Positions 26,245 through 34,862 of a stretch of DNA of 64,000 nt are shown here, in pieces. Position 1 is the first letter of the stretch, and each line of letters starts with the position of its first letter. The stretch is from an uncultured Eubacteriales bacterium (GTDB lineage Bacteria; Bacillota; Clostridia; Oscillospirales; Acutalibacteraceae). Below the pieces are notes generated by a model that saw only the letters and a list, made by a program, of their open reading frames with translations, was not told the origin of the DNA and made no database searches. A program made the position numbers and the translations under genes. The DNA is taken from positions 248,001 through 312,000 of the forward strand of contig CAKSHH010000001.1 of assembly GCA_934456435.1 (NCBI GenBank), read 5' to 3'.

Positions 26245-26598
26245 GTGAACAATACAAGTAATAAAAGGCTTACAGGAAATGCACAAAAATTGCGACGTGA
26301 TATGACTAAAGAAGAACGTCGTTTGTGGTATGATTTTTTAAAAAATCTTTCATACACGTTCAATCGCCAAAAGGTTATTGGAAATTATATTGTTGATTTC
26401 TATTGTGCCAAAGCTAAACTGGTTATAGAGGTTGACGGCGCACAGCATTTTGAGGACAGCGGTTTGGAATCAGACAAACAGCGAGATGATTTTTTGAATA
26501 ATCTCGGATTAACGGTTGTGCGATATTCAAATATTGATGTAAACACCAATTTTGAAGGCGTGTGTTTAGATATACAAAAGCATTTGAATATTCGTTAA
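26245..26598 (+). CDS. DUF559 endonuclease-domain protein
   Basis: A 117-residue PD-(D/E)xK-type protein resembling very-short-patch-repair nucleases. Seen: LRRDMTKEERRLWYDFL, FNRQKVIGNYIVDFYC and the catalytic-type pattern LVIEVDGAQH. It begins with GTG 5 bases after the glycyl radical enzyme stop, with a weak binding site. Such genes often sit alone next to palindromic repeats and are scattered between unrelated genes. Here one separates the enzyme from its likely kinase partner. The cellular role is unknown. Confidence 0.82.
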   Translation: MNNTSNKRLTGNAQKLRRDMTKEERRLWYDFLKNLSYTFNRQKVIGNYIVDFYCAKAKLVIEVDGAQHFEDSGLESDKQRDDFLNNLGLTVVRYSNIDVNTNFEGVCLDIQKHLNIR

Positions 26599-26627
26599 AC
26601 ACTGTAAAAATTTTTTACGATCTAATC

Positions 26628-26776
26628 AGCCTTCCCCTTTGAGGGGAAGGTGGGCGGCGGATTGCGCCGCTCGGATGAGGTGGCGGAATTTTATAACATT
26701 TTCTTCAATGAAATCATACGTTTATTTTTCCACCTCATCAGTCGCTTACGCGACAGCTTCCCCTCCGAGGGGAAGA
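26628..26776. repeat. Inverted pair of intergenic palindromic repeats
   Basis: Left copy 26628-26683 and right copy 26730-26776 are inverted versions of one unit that begins with a CTTCCCCT-GAGGGGAAG hairpin and ends GATGAGGTGG. They are separated by 46 AT-rich bases. The pair fills the gap between the DUF559 gene and the kinase. Confidence 0.8.
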
Positions 26777-26809
26777 CTCTTTTGACATTGTTCTGAAAGG
26801 AGCCCTCCG

Positions 26810-28099
26810 ATGAACTCACTCGGAATTGACATCGGCACGACCGGAATTTGCGGAATCTCCGTTGACTGTGAAACGGGAAAGCTGCTCGACTGCGTTAATG
26901 TCGAAAACGATTCGTTTATTAAAACCGATAAGCCGTATGAGCGTATTCAGAATGTCGGCAGGATAATGAACATTGTCCTCGGCATTACAGAAAAGCTTTT
27001 CACCGCCGACACAAAGGCGATAGGCATATCCAACCAGATGCACGGCGTTCTCTATGTCGATGAAAACGGTGCGGCAGTTTCGCCGCTGTATACCTGGCAG
27101 GACGGAAGAGGCAATCTCGAATACAAGGACGGAGCGACATACGCCGAGTACCTGAACTCGTATGCAGGCTACGGACTGGTTTCCGACTTCTACAACAGGG
27201 AAAACGGACTTGTTCCCGAAAAGGCAAAGTATATAATGACGATAGGCGACTATGCCGCGATGCGCCTTTGCGGTGCAAAGAAGCCGCTTATGCACGTTAC
27301 CAATGCGGCGTCGCTCGGACTTTATGATATTAAAAATAAAAAATTTACGGTTGATTACGACTGTCTTCCGCGCGTGACGGATTCGCTTGAAATTGTCGGC
27401 GAATACAACGGTGTTCCCGTCACGGTCGCTTTGGGCGACAATCAGGCAAGCTTTATCGGCTCGGTTCGTGATGACAGCGGTGCGCTTCTCAATTTCGGCA
27501 CAGGCTCGCAGATTTCGGTTATAAGCGATTCTCCCGACGCTTCCGACGGTGTTGAAGCGAGACCGTTCACAGAGGGAAAATATCTTTTGGCAGGCTGTGC
27601 GCTCTGCGGAGGCAGGGCATTTGCGATTGCGTCAAAGTTTGTTTCAATGTGTGCCGAGCTTGCCACGGGGGAAAAGCCCGAAAACATTTATGCCGCAATA
27701 GACAGGGCGCTTGAATCAAAGGAAACGACATCTGTTACGGCAGATACAAGGTTCTGCGGAACACGGAGTGATCCGTCGCTCAGAGGTTCTTATTCCGGAC
27801 TTGACGAGAATAATTTTACGCCCGAAGATATCCTGCTTTCGACCGTTGTCGGAATGTCGTCGGAGATTTATGAGATGTATAAAAAAATCGGCAGAGAATG
27901 TGAAAACATTGTCTGTTCGGGCAACGGCATAAGGAAGAACGCCGCTCTCAGGAGGGTGACTTCCCGAATGTTCGGACGCACGATAAAGATTCCGCTTTGC
28001 AGGGAGGAGGCGGCTTACGGCGCCGCACTTTCCGCAATGGCAGGCGGCGGAATATATCCGAATCTTGAAAGCGCAAGAAAGCTGATAAGCTACGGTTGA
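26810..28099 (+). CDS. FGGY-family carbohydrate kinase, sedoheptulokinase-like
   Basis: A 429-residue sugar kinase of the FGGY family. Seen: N-terminal phosphate loop LGIDIGTTGICGIS, GISNQMHGVLYVD followed by YTWQDGRG as in sedoheptulokinases, LLNFGTGSQISV and the C-terminal VCSGNGIRKNAALRR with EEAAYGAALSA. GAAAGGAG lies 8 bases before the start. It likely phosphorylates a ketose or polyol. The position between a glycyl radical enzyme and ManA suggests a pathway in which the sugar product is phosphorylated. Exact substrate not determinable here. Confidence 0.85.
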   Translation: MNSLGIDIGTTGICGISVDCETGKLLDCVNVENDSFIKTDKPYERIQNVGRIMNIVLGITEKLFTADTKAIGISNQMHGVLYVDENGAAVSPLYTWQDGRGNLEYKDGATYAEYLNSYAGYGLVSDFYNRENGLVPEKAKYIMTIGDYAAMRLCGAKKPLMHVTNAASLGLYDIKNKKFTVDYDCLPRVTDSLEIVGEYNGVPVTVALGDNQASFIGSVRDDSGALLNFGTGSQISVISDSPDASDGVEARPFTEGKYLLAGCALCGGRAFAIASKFVSMCAELATGEKPENIYAAIDRALESKETTSVTADTRFCGTRSDPSLRGSYSGLDENNFTPEDILLSTVVGMSSEIYEMYKKIGRECENIVCSGNGIRKNAALRRVTSRMFGRTIKIPLCREEAAYGAALSAMAGGGIYPNLESARKLISYG

Positions 28100-28112
28100 A
28101 AGGAGATTTAAA

Positions 28113-29129
28113 ATGTTTTACGATTATCCCGTGTTCTTTGAGAAGAACCGAGTTTTTCGAGTTTACAAGGGCGGAAAGCTCTTTGCCGATTTCTTCTCGG
28201 ACAATTCCGAGGACGGCAACTATCCCGAAGAATGGGTCGTTTCAAGCGTGCACGCGCTCAACGACGGAAGCACGGACGAATATGAAGGCGTTTCAAAAAT
28301 CAGGGGAGAGGAGCTCTATCTCAATGATGCCCTTGAAAAATACAAGGAACAGATGATTGGCGACAGAGAGGATCTCGGCGTGCTTACCAAGATACTCGAC
28401 AGCGCGATCCGTCTGCCCGTTCAGGCTCACCCCGACAAGGCTTTCTCCCACAAATACTTCAACTCGCCATACGGCAAGGAGGAAAGCTGGTACATTCTTG
28501 CGACCCGTCCGGGCGGCAAGGTGTTCTACGGCTTCAAGGACGGCGTGACGATGGAGCAGTTTGAAAAGGCAATTGAGGAGAGCGAAAACAGCAAGACCGT
28601 TATGGAGAATTTGCTTGAATCGTTTGAGGTCAAGCCGGGCGACGTTATCTATATCCCGGCAAAGATGGTGCACGCCATCGGCGCAGGCTGTCTGCTCCTT
28701 GAGGTTCAGGAACCGACGGATTTTACAATACAGCCCGAACGCTGGTGCGGCGATTACAGGCTTAATGACAACGAAATGTACCTCGGCATCGGCAAGAAGA
28801 GCGCTCTTGAGTGCTTTGATGTCGGAATGAAATATCCGGCTCCGATTGAACCTGTGCTTATCGGCGGCGAGGACGGAATGAAATATTATTCGCTCATTGA
28901 CGAGAGAATGACCACAAGCTTTTCGGTAAGAAGAGCCGAGCTCAGAGGCGGAAGCTTTAAGCTGAACAGGGGCGCGGCAATTTATGTTGTAACCGAGGGC
29001 GAGGGTAAACTCACAGGCGACGGATACGAAAAGGACGTGAAAAAAGGCGACTATTTCTTCATTCCCGTTGCCGCAAAGAGTAAATTTACCGTCAGCGGAA
29101 ACGCCGATGTCGTGGAGTGTTATAGGTGA
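28113..29129 (+). CDS. manA: Class I mannose-6-phosphate isomerase
   Basis: A 338-residue zinc-dependent cupin isomerase interconverting mannose 6-phosphate and fructose 6-phosphate. Metal ligands appear in PVQAHPDK and in the KMVHAIGAGCLLLEVQEPTD segment. The second cupin half holds a YVVTEGEGKLTGDGYE core. It follows the kinase by 13 bases with AGGAG as its site, so the two are co-transcribed. It could feed mannose from the nearby alpha-mannosidase into glycolysis, or act on the product of the kinase. Confidence 0.9.
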   Translation: MFYDYPVFFEKNRVFRVYKGGKLFADFFSDNSEDGNYPEEWVVSSVHALNDGSTDEYEGVSKIRGEELYLNDALEKYKEQMIGDREDLGVLTKILDSAIRLPVQAHPDKAFSHKYFNSPYGKEESWYILATRPGGKVFYGFKDGVTMEQFEKAIEESENSKTVMENLLESFEVKPGDVIYIPAKMVHAIGAGCLLLEVQEPTDFTIQPERWCGDYRLNDNEMYLGIGKKSALECFDVGMKYPAPIEPVLIGGEDGMKYYSLIDERMTTSFSVRRAELRGGSFKLNRGAAIYVVTEGEGKLTGDGYEKDVKKGDYFFIPVAAKSKFTVSGNADVVECYR

Positions 29130-29210
29130 GATTTTTTGCTGACGTTTATCAGCCTTTCTCTCAAGGGCAATGTCATTAACTTAAGATAAGAATATCTTGC
29201 AGTCGATTAC

Positions 29211-29331
29211 AAGGCTCCCCTTGTCAGGTAGCGAAGCGGCGCGACGGTAGTGAATGACAGTCCGGTGGACTGTCAGAGCCGGAGCGTGACCGAGCCGCAG
29301 CGAGACGCTGTCGGCGTAGCCGACTGAGGGG
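29211..29331. repeat. Intergenic palindromic repeat cluster
   Basis: Starts AAGGCTCCCCTTGTCAGG and ends GTCGGCGTAGCCGACTGAGG, enclosing a GACAGTCC/GGACTGTC hairpin. Units with the same ends occur at 14492-14550 and 49428-49484. Confidence 0.7.
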
Positions 29332-29341
29332 TAGTTTATAA

Positions 29342-29517
29342 AGATACCGTTTATAAAAAGTTATTCTCATAAAGGTTGTAATACGCCTTTTCTCTCCCTC
29401 CGTCACGGCTTCGCCGTTCCACCTCCCTCATCAGATGGAGGCAACGATTTACAAAAATGGCTTCAGCTCTAAAAGCAAACAAGCCTTTAGTTAATGACAT
29501 CACCTCAAGCGGTAGCA
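29342..29517. repeat. Dispersed 175-bp repeat, copy 1
   Basis: From AGATACCGTTTATAAA to about ACCTCAAGCGGTAG; strongly similar over its length to 49247-49420. It contains CTCTCCCTCCGTCACGGC, read in reverse as the SRDGGREKAYY peptide in spurious ORFs. With the cluster at 29211 it fills the 488-base gap between manA and the mannosidase; I see no gene there. Confidence 0.75.
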
Positions 29518-29617
29518 CTGTAAAATTCTGCTGAACATGATTAGCAAACTTTTCAATACAGCACATAATTTCAGAATTATATAAAATGAACTTCCTCCAA
29601 AGAAAGGAACGAAAAAA

Positions 29618-32600
29618 ATGCATACATTAAACCCGAAAGTATTACATAACCAAATCAAACAGATTGAATCGTATTGCGTGACGGATCGCTTGGAAATCGA
29701 CTCGTGGAAAAGTTACACGGGTATGCACGTCAGCCCGAACAACATTGTTCTTGACGATAATCCGCCCGTCCAGATGTATCTCGGTGAACGCTGGAGGGTC
29801 GGCTATGACGAGACGAGATATTTTGAAGCCGATGTCACGGTGCCCGACAGCTTTGATGGCAAAAAGGTTTATCTCACCATTGATTTCGGCGGCGAGGCTC
29901 TTGTAAGAATAAACGGAAAAATTGTCGGCGCTGTCAGCTCGCGCGAAAATTCGGGCTGGGTACACCGCAAAGAGATTCTTTTCAAAGACGGTCTCAAACC
30001 GGGTGAAAAACTGCACATTCAGGTCGAGGGTGCGGTTGACTGCGCTGGCTTCTGCGATTTTGCAAGCGCAGGCGCAAAATATATGGAATATGTTCTCAAG
30101 CAGGCGGAGCTCACCGTTGTTGACAGGCTCACGGAGAGCTACTGGTTCGACATTTCGACCGCATGGGATGCTTACGAAAACTGCGAGGATCCTTATGTCA
30201 AAACGAGACTTTTCAACGCAATGGACGACTCGGTTCATCGGCTTGATTTTGACCTCGGCGGCGAAGCCTTTATAGCCTCCGTGCCGAGCGCGGTAAATGT
30301 ACTTTGGGGCGAAATCGAAAAGATAAACTATTCCTCTCCGGGCGAAATAATCATGGCAGGTCACAGCCATCTTGACGTTGCGTGGCTGTGGACGGTTAAG
30401 GAGATAACAAGAAAAACCGCGAGAACTTTCTCGAACAATCTCGCGCTTATGGATAACTATCCCGACTTCAAGTTCACACAGAGCCAGGCGGTGCTCTATG
30501 ACTTTATGAAAAAGCACTATCCTGATATTTTCGAGAGAGTCAAAGAAAAGGTCAAAAACGGTCAATGGGAAATCGTCGGCAATGCTTGGGTCGAAGCGGA
30601 TACGAACATTGCAAGCGGCGAGTCGCTGATACGTCAGCTTCTTTACGGCCGCGAGTTCTTTATGAAGGAGTTTGGCGTTTCCTCCGATATCTATTGGCTG
30701 CCCGACTGCTTCGGCTTTACATGGGCTCTGCCGCAGATTATAAAGCGTTCGGGAATGAAGTATTTTATGACTTCAAAGCTCTTCTACAACGATACAAACG
30801 AATTTCCGCACAGCGTGTTCCGCTGGCGTTCACACAGCGGCGACGAGATATTGGCTTACCTTTGCAAGAAGCCGTATCAGAGCGAGTTCGACGCCGAATA
30901 TGTCACAGGACTGCGTAAAAACAACCGACAGAACGGACTTGTTGACGTTTCGTGCGGAATGTTCGGCTACGGCGACGGCGGCGGCGGATGTACCTTTAAG
31001 CAGGTCGAAACCGGCAGACGCCTTGAGAAGCTGCCGGGTATTCCTAAGACAAGGAACGGAAAGGTCGCCGAGTTCTTCCATTCGATAGATAAAGATTTTG
31101 ACAAGCTTCCCGTTTGGGACGGCGAGCTCTATTACGAGAATCACCGCGGAACCTTTACGAGCCAGGCGTTTATCAAAAAGAACAACCGCCGCGGCGAGTA
31201 TATGATGAGAAACGCAGAAATTCTCAATCTTATCGGCGGAGATTATCCTGCCGAGGATATGGAAAAAGCATGGAAAATCCTGCTTATAAATCAGTTCCAC
31301 GACATTCTTCCGGGCACCTCCATTCATGAGGCAATGGAAAATACACGCAAGGAATACGGCGAGCTGCGCGAGCTCGGCGGCAATCTTGTGCGTATGGGCA
31401 AGGACAAGATACTCAACGGCGTCAGGGTGAAAAATGATTCCGTGCTCGTCTGGAATATGCTCAACTGGGAGACAAAGGGCATTGTTAAAGCAGAGATACC
31501 TTATAATGCAAAGGGAATAAAGAACAGCGACGGCAAGCTCCTCACAAGCAAAACATACGAAGAGGACGGCAGGTTCTATATAGAATTTATTGCCGATCCC
31601 GTTCCTGCATTCGGCTACGGTGTTTTCACTCTCTGCGACGAGACGGCGGAAAGCGACAATGTAAAGGTTACGAAGAACCTGCTTGAAAACAAGTACCTAA
31701 AGGTTGTTCTTGACGACAACGGTCTGCTTGACGCGGTCTATGACAAATCGACAGGCAGACAGATACTCACCGACAAGGGAAATCTTTTGACAATATCGCA
31801 TGACAAGCCGATTCACGAAAGCGCGTGGAACCTTGAATTTGACTATCAGATGAAGTTCTGGGAGCTTCGCGATGCTCAGAGCATTGAGGTCGTTGAAGAA
31901 TCACCGCTCAGGGGCGTGATCCGCGTTGTCAGAAAGTTTAACAAATCAACGATAACTCAGGATATAATCCTTGAAAAGGATAAGCCGACGGTTGATTTCG
32001 ATACGACGGTCGACTGGTACGAAAGGGAAAAGGTGCTTAAGGCAGCATTTCCCGTGGATATCAGAAGCAGAAATGCAAGCTGTGAGATTGCACACGGCGC
32101 GGCTGAGTACCCGACCCATTACAATACCTGCTATGACCAGGCAAAGTTTGAGTTCTGCGCTCACAAATGGGCGGATCTTTCCGAGGGCGGCTACGGTGCA
32201 AGTATCATTAACGACTGCAAATACGGCTACAATGTCCACGACAATGTAATGAAAATCACACTCATGCGCGGACCGATCGTTCCGGATCCAAAGGGTGATC
32301 TCGGCGTTAATACATTCAGGTATTCGTTCTATCCGCACAAGGGAACATGGCGCGATGCCGATACCGTGAAGCTCGGCTTCCAAGAGAACGTAAGGCTTGA
32401 GGGTGAGTTTGCAGGAGCAAACGGCGGCGACAGCACGGGTCATTCCTACGCGTATATCGACGGCGAAAGCGTTATTCTTGACGCACTCAAGCCGGCTCAG
32501 GACGGCAGGGGAGTTATCGTCAGAATGTATGAGGCGGAAACCCGTCATTGCACAGTCAGCGCATCGTTTGACCTCAATTATTCAAGGGTTGTTGAATGTA

Positions 32601-32698
32601 ACCTTATGGAGTGCGACGAGACGGAGATACCGTGCGAAAACGGAACCTTTACATTTTCGATGAAACCGCATGAAGTAAAGACGTTCAGACTTATATAA
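29618..32698 (+). CDS. GH38 alpha-mannosidase
   Basis: A 1026-residue family 38 glycoside hydrolase that releases alpha-linked mannose. The zinc site is HSHLDVAW (His251 and Asp253), and the nucleophile is Asp363 in YWLPDCFGF. An N-terminal beta-sandwich (residues 1-235), a central helical domain and a long C-terminal beta region complete the family layout. There is no signal peptide, so it works on imported oligomannosides. AAAGGA lies about 10 bases before ATG. ManA lies upstream and a sugar ABC importer downstream in opposite orientation, suggesting mannoglycan use. Confidence 0.95.
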   Translation: MHTLNPKVLHNQIKQIESYCVTDRLEIDSWKSYTGMHVSPNNIVLDDNPPVQMYLGERWRVGYDETRYFEADVTVPDSFDGKKVYLTIDFGGEALVRINGKIVGAVSSRENSGWVHRKEILFKDGLKPGEKLHIQVEGAVDCAGFCDFASAGAKYMEYVLKQAELTVVDRLTESYWFDISTAWDAYENCEDPYVKTRLFNAMDDSVHRLDFDLGGEAFIASVPSAVNVLWGEIEKINYSSPGEIIMAGHSHLDVAWLWTVKEITRKTARTFSNNLALMDNYPDFKFTQSQAVLYDFMKKHYPDIFERVKEKVKNGQWEIVGNAWVEADTNIASGESLIRQLLYGREFFMKEFGVSSDIYWLPDCFGFTWALPQIIKRSGMKYFMTSKLFYNDTNEFPHSVFRWRSHSGDEILAYLCKKPYQSEFDAEYVTGLRKNNRQNGLVDVSCGMFGYGDGGGGCTFKQVETGRRLEKLPGIPKTRNGKVAEFFHSIDKDFDKLPVWDGELYYENHRGTFTSQAFIKKNNRRGEYMMRNAEILNLIGGDYPAEDMEKAWKILLINQFHDILPGTSIHEAMENTRKEYGELRELGGNLVRMGKDKILNGVRVKNDSVLVWNMLNWETKGIVKAEIPYNAKGIKNSDGKLLTSKTYEEDGRFYIEFIADPVPAFGYGVFTLCDETAESDNVKVTKNLLENKYLKVVLDDNGLLDAVYDKSTGRQILTDKGNLLTISHDKPIHESAWNLEFDYQMKFWELRDAQSIEVVEESPLRGVIRVVRKFNKSTITQDIILEKDKPTVDFDTTVDWYEREKVLKAAFPVDIRSRNASCEIAHGAAEYPTHYNTCYDQAKFEFCAHKWADLSEGGYGASIINDCKYGYNVHDNVMKITLMRGPIVPDPKGDLGVNTFRYSFYPHKGTWRDADTVKLGFQENVRLEGEFAGANGGDSTGHSYAYIDGESVILDALKPAQDGRGVIVRMYEAETRHCTVSASFDLNYSRVVECNLMECDETEIPCENGTFTFSMKPHEVKTFRLI

Positions 32699-32711
32699 AG
32701 GCATAAATTAT

Positions 32712-32755
32712 GGCTGACGTGTTCGGAAGAAAGTCCGAATACGTCAGCCTTTTGT
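32712..32755 (+). terminator. Terminator after the alpha-mannosidase
   Basis: GGCTGACGTGTTCGGA (32712-32727) pairs with TCCGAATACGTCAGCC (32734-32749), one mismatch, followed by TTTTGTT. The rest of the gap to 32923 shows only a TTACAA direct repeat near 32827 and no clear promoter. Confidence 0.85.
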
Positions 32756-32923
32756 TACAAAGATTTGAAAAAACCACTCGATATAGTTCCAAAACAAAAC
32801 AATAGCGACGGAAATGATTGCAATTAGTTACAAAAGGTTACAACGTTCACAGAAAAGTCATACAGATGCAACATTTTGATGATATAAATATAGGCGTTGA
32901 AAATTTACAAAGGACGGTTATTT

Positions 32924-33700
32924 ATGAAAAAAATCAACCCGATAAAAAGAACGGCGCTTGTATTTCTCAGCATAGTTATGATTGTGTGCTGTATTCCGTT
33001 TACAGCAGGCGCGGTTTCCGAAAATGCAAAGACGATTTTCGAGTTCTGTGTCAAGGAGCTCGGACTTAATAACGCGGCGGCGTGCGGTGTGCTCGCAAAC
33101 ATCGAGATGGAATCGGATTTTAACCCGAATCTTTACGGTGACGGCGGCTCAAGCTACGGTATCTGCCAGTGGAACTCTTCAAGATTTGATAATCTTATAA
33201 ACTACTGCAACAAGAACGGATATTCTTGGAAGTCACTCAAGGGTCAGCTCTATTTCCTTAAATATGAGCTTTCCAACAACAAGAGCGATACGGGCTATAT
33301 ACTCGATAAGCTCAAGGGTGTTGCAAACTCGGCTCAGGGTGCTTACGATGCAGGCTACGACTGGTGCTATTATTTTGAACGCCCGGCTAACAAAACCGAG
33401 AAGTCGCAGAACAGAGGCAGAATCGCAAGAGATGAATATTGGCCGGTATTTAAAAACACTACTTTCACAAAGCCTGCTCCCACTCCCGCACCGACATACA
33501 CCCTCGGTGATGTCAATAACGACAAGAAGATAAACTCGGCGGATGCGCTTGATATTCTCCGCTATACAACGGGCAGCCTGAAGTTTAACGCTACTCAGCT
33601 TAAGGCGGGCGACCTCAACAAGGACGGCAAGGTCAATTCAACCGACGCGCTTATTATTCTTTCCGTTTCGACGGGAAACGTAAGCAAAACAAATGTATAA
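32924..33700 (+). CDS. Secreted tail-tip-lysozyme-like protein with C-terminal dockerin
   Basis: A 258-residue secreted protein. Residues 1-30 form a signal peptide ending FTAGA; residues about 35-180 look like the phage tail lysozyme fold (GVLANIEMESDFNPN, SSYGICQWN); a TKPAPTPAPTYT linker follows; the last 60 residues are a type I dockerin with two calcium loops, DVNNDKKINSADA and DLNKDGKVNSTDA. Dockerins bind cohesins on scaffoldins, so this lysozyme may be assembled on the surface. ATG 32924 is 8 bases after AAAGGA. No cohesin is encoded in this window. Confidence 0.85.
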   Translation: MKKINPIKRTALVFLSIVMIVCCIPFTAGAVSENAKTIFEFCVKELGLNNAAACGVLANIEMESDFNPNLYGDGGSSYGICQWNSSRFDNLINYCNKNGYSWKSLKGQLYFLKYELSNNKSDTGYILDKLKGVANSAQGAYDAGYDWCYYFERPANKTEKSQNRGRIARDEYWPVFKNTTFTKPAPTPAPTYTLGDVNNDKKINSADALDILRYTTGSLKFNATQLKAGDLNKDGKVNSTDALIILSVSTGNVSKTNV

Positions 33701-33718
33701 AAGAATATAACAAAAATT

Positions 33719-33752
33719 ATCCCGAAAAGATTTTAAGTCTTTTCGGGATTGC
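33719..33752. terminator. Bidirectional terminator
   Basis: ATCCCGAAAAGA (33719-33730) and TCTTTTCGGGAT (33738-33749), between the convergent lysozyme gene and the ABC operon. Confidence 0.85.
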
Positions 33753-34859
33753 TTATTTTATAATGTTTGTTGTCGTGTTCGGGTCAAAAAGGTGAAGTCT
33801 CTCGGTAAGTATGCCGATCTCGACATTTTCATTGACTGACGCTTCGGCAGGAACTCCTGCAACGAGCTTTTGACCGGCATAGTCAAGGTAAAGAAAGCTT
33901 TGACTTCCCGTCATTTCGCTGACCTCAAGCTTGGCGGTGATAACCTTATCGGTGTTTGCCGAAAGAAATGCGCCGTCAACGGTAACGTCCTCAGGACGGA
34001 TACCGACCTTGACAGTTTTTTCGTTGTATGAAGCGACGGCGCCATTGCCGGAAAAAGCATCCGTTACGTTCAGTTCGTCATTCGCGAGCACAAGGAAAAC
34101 TCCGCTGTTCCTGACGGACACAGTCGCGTCGAGAAAATTCATCTGCGGTGAGCCGATGAACCCGGCGACGAACATATTGTAGGGATGGCGGTAGAGATTC
34201 TGCGGCGTGTCAACCTGCTGAATTATTCCGTCCTTCATAACAACAATGCGGTCGCCCATTGTCATCGCTTCGGTCTGATCATGTGTGACGTAAATAAATG
34301 TTGTCTCAAGCTTCTGATGCAGCTTTTTTATTTCCGTTCTCATGGTCGTTCTCAGCTTCGCGTCAAGGTTTGAGAGAGGCTCGTCAAGCAGAAAAACCGA
34401 GGGAGAGCGCACCATTGCCCTGCCGAGTGCGACACGCTGACGCTGACCTCCCGAAAGAGCTCTGGGCTTGCGTTTGAGCAGATGCTCAATGTCGAGCACC
34501 TTTGCCGCCTCACGCACGCGCTTGTCTATCTCATCCTTCGGAACCTTTCTCAATTCCAGCCCGAATGCCATATTTTTATACACGGTCATGTGCGGATAGA
34601 GGGCATAGCTTTGAAAAACCATTGCAATGTCCCTGTCCTTCGGCGCAACGTCATTCACAATACGGTCGCCGATCTTCAGTTCTCCCTTTGTAATGTCCTC
34701 CAGTCCGGCAATCATACGCAGGGTCGTCGATTTTCCGCAGCCCGACGGACCGACAAGGATTATAAATTCTCTGTCATTTATTTCAAGATTGAAATCGTTG
34801 ACGGCGGTTGTACCGTCGTCAAAAATTTTGTATACATTTTTCAAACTTATGCTTGCCAT
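33753..34859 (-). CDS. Sugar ABC transporter ATP-binding protein (UgpC/MsmX type)
   Basis: A 368-residue ATPase of the carbohydrate-uptake subfamily 1 importers. Walker A GPSGCGKST, signature LSGGQRQRVALGRAMVRSP, Walker B VFLLDEPLSNLDAKLR and a C-terminal regulatory OB domain (KVGIRPEDV) are visible. It lies at the end of a four-gene operon, 3 bases after the MalG-type permease. Including the ATPase in the operon is not universal in Firmicutes, where one MsmX often serves many importers. Confidence 0.93.
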   Translation of the reverse strand: MASISLKNVYKIFDDGTTAVNDFNLEINDREFIILVGPSGCGKSTTLRMIAGLEDITKGELKIGDRIVNDVAPKDRDIAMVFQSYALYPHMTVYKNMAFGLELRKVPKDEIDKRVREAAKVLDIEHLLKRKPRALSGGQRQRVALGRAMVRSPSVFLLDEPLSNLDAKLRTTMRTEIKKLHQKLETTFIYVTHDQTEAMTMGDRIVVMKDGIIQQVDTPQNLYRHPYNMFVAGFIGSPQMNFLDATVSVRNSGVFLVLANDELNVTDAFSGNGAVASYNEKTVKVGIRPEDVTVDGAFLSANTDKVITAKLEVSEMTGSQSFLYLDYAGQKLVAGVPAEASVNENVEIGILTERLHLFDPNTTTNIIK

Positions 34860-34862
34860 ATT

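Noticed and set aside
26628..26776. Insertion sequence ends
   Set aside because: The paired inverted units enclose only 46 bases, with no transposase and no clear target duplication, so I call them repeats.
29224..29623. Minus-strand ORFs with the SRDGGREKAYY peptide, also at 49224-49448
   Set aside because: These frames are produced by the dispersed repeat; the shared peptide is just the translated repeat and neither has a convincing binding site.
32753..32923. Cyclic-di-GMP or other riboswitch before the dockerin lysozyme
   Set aside because: The leader shows a TTACAA direct repeat but none of the conserved riboswitch cores I looked for, and no strong stem.
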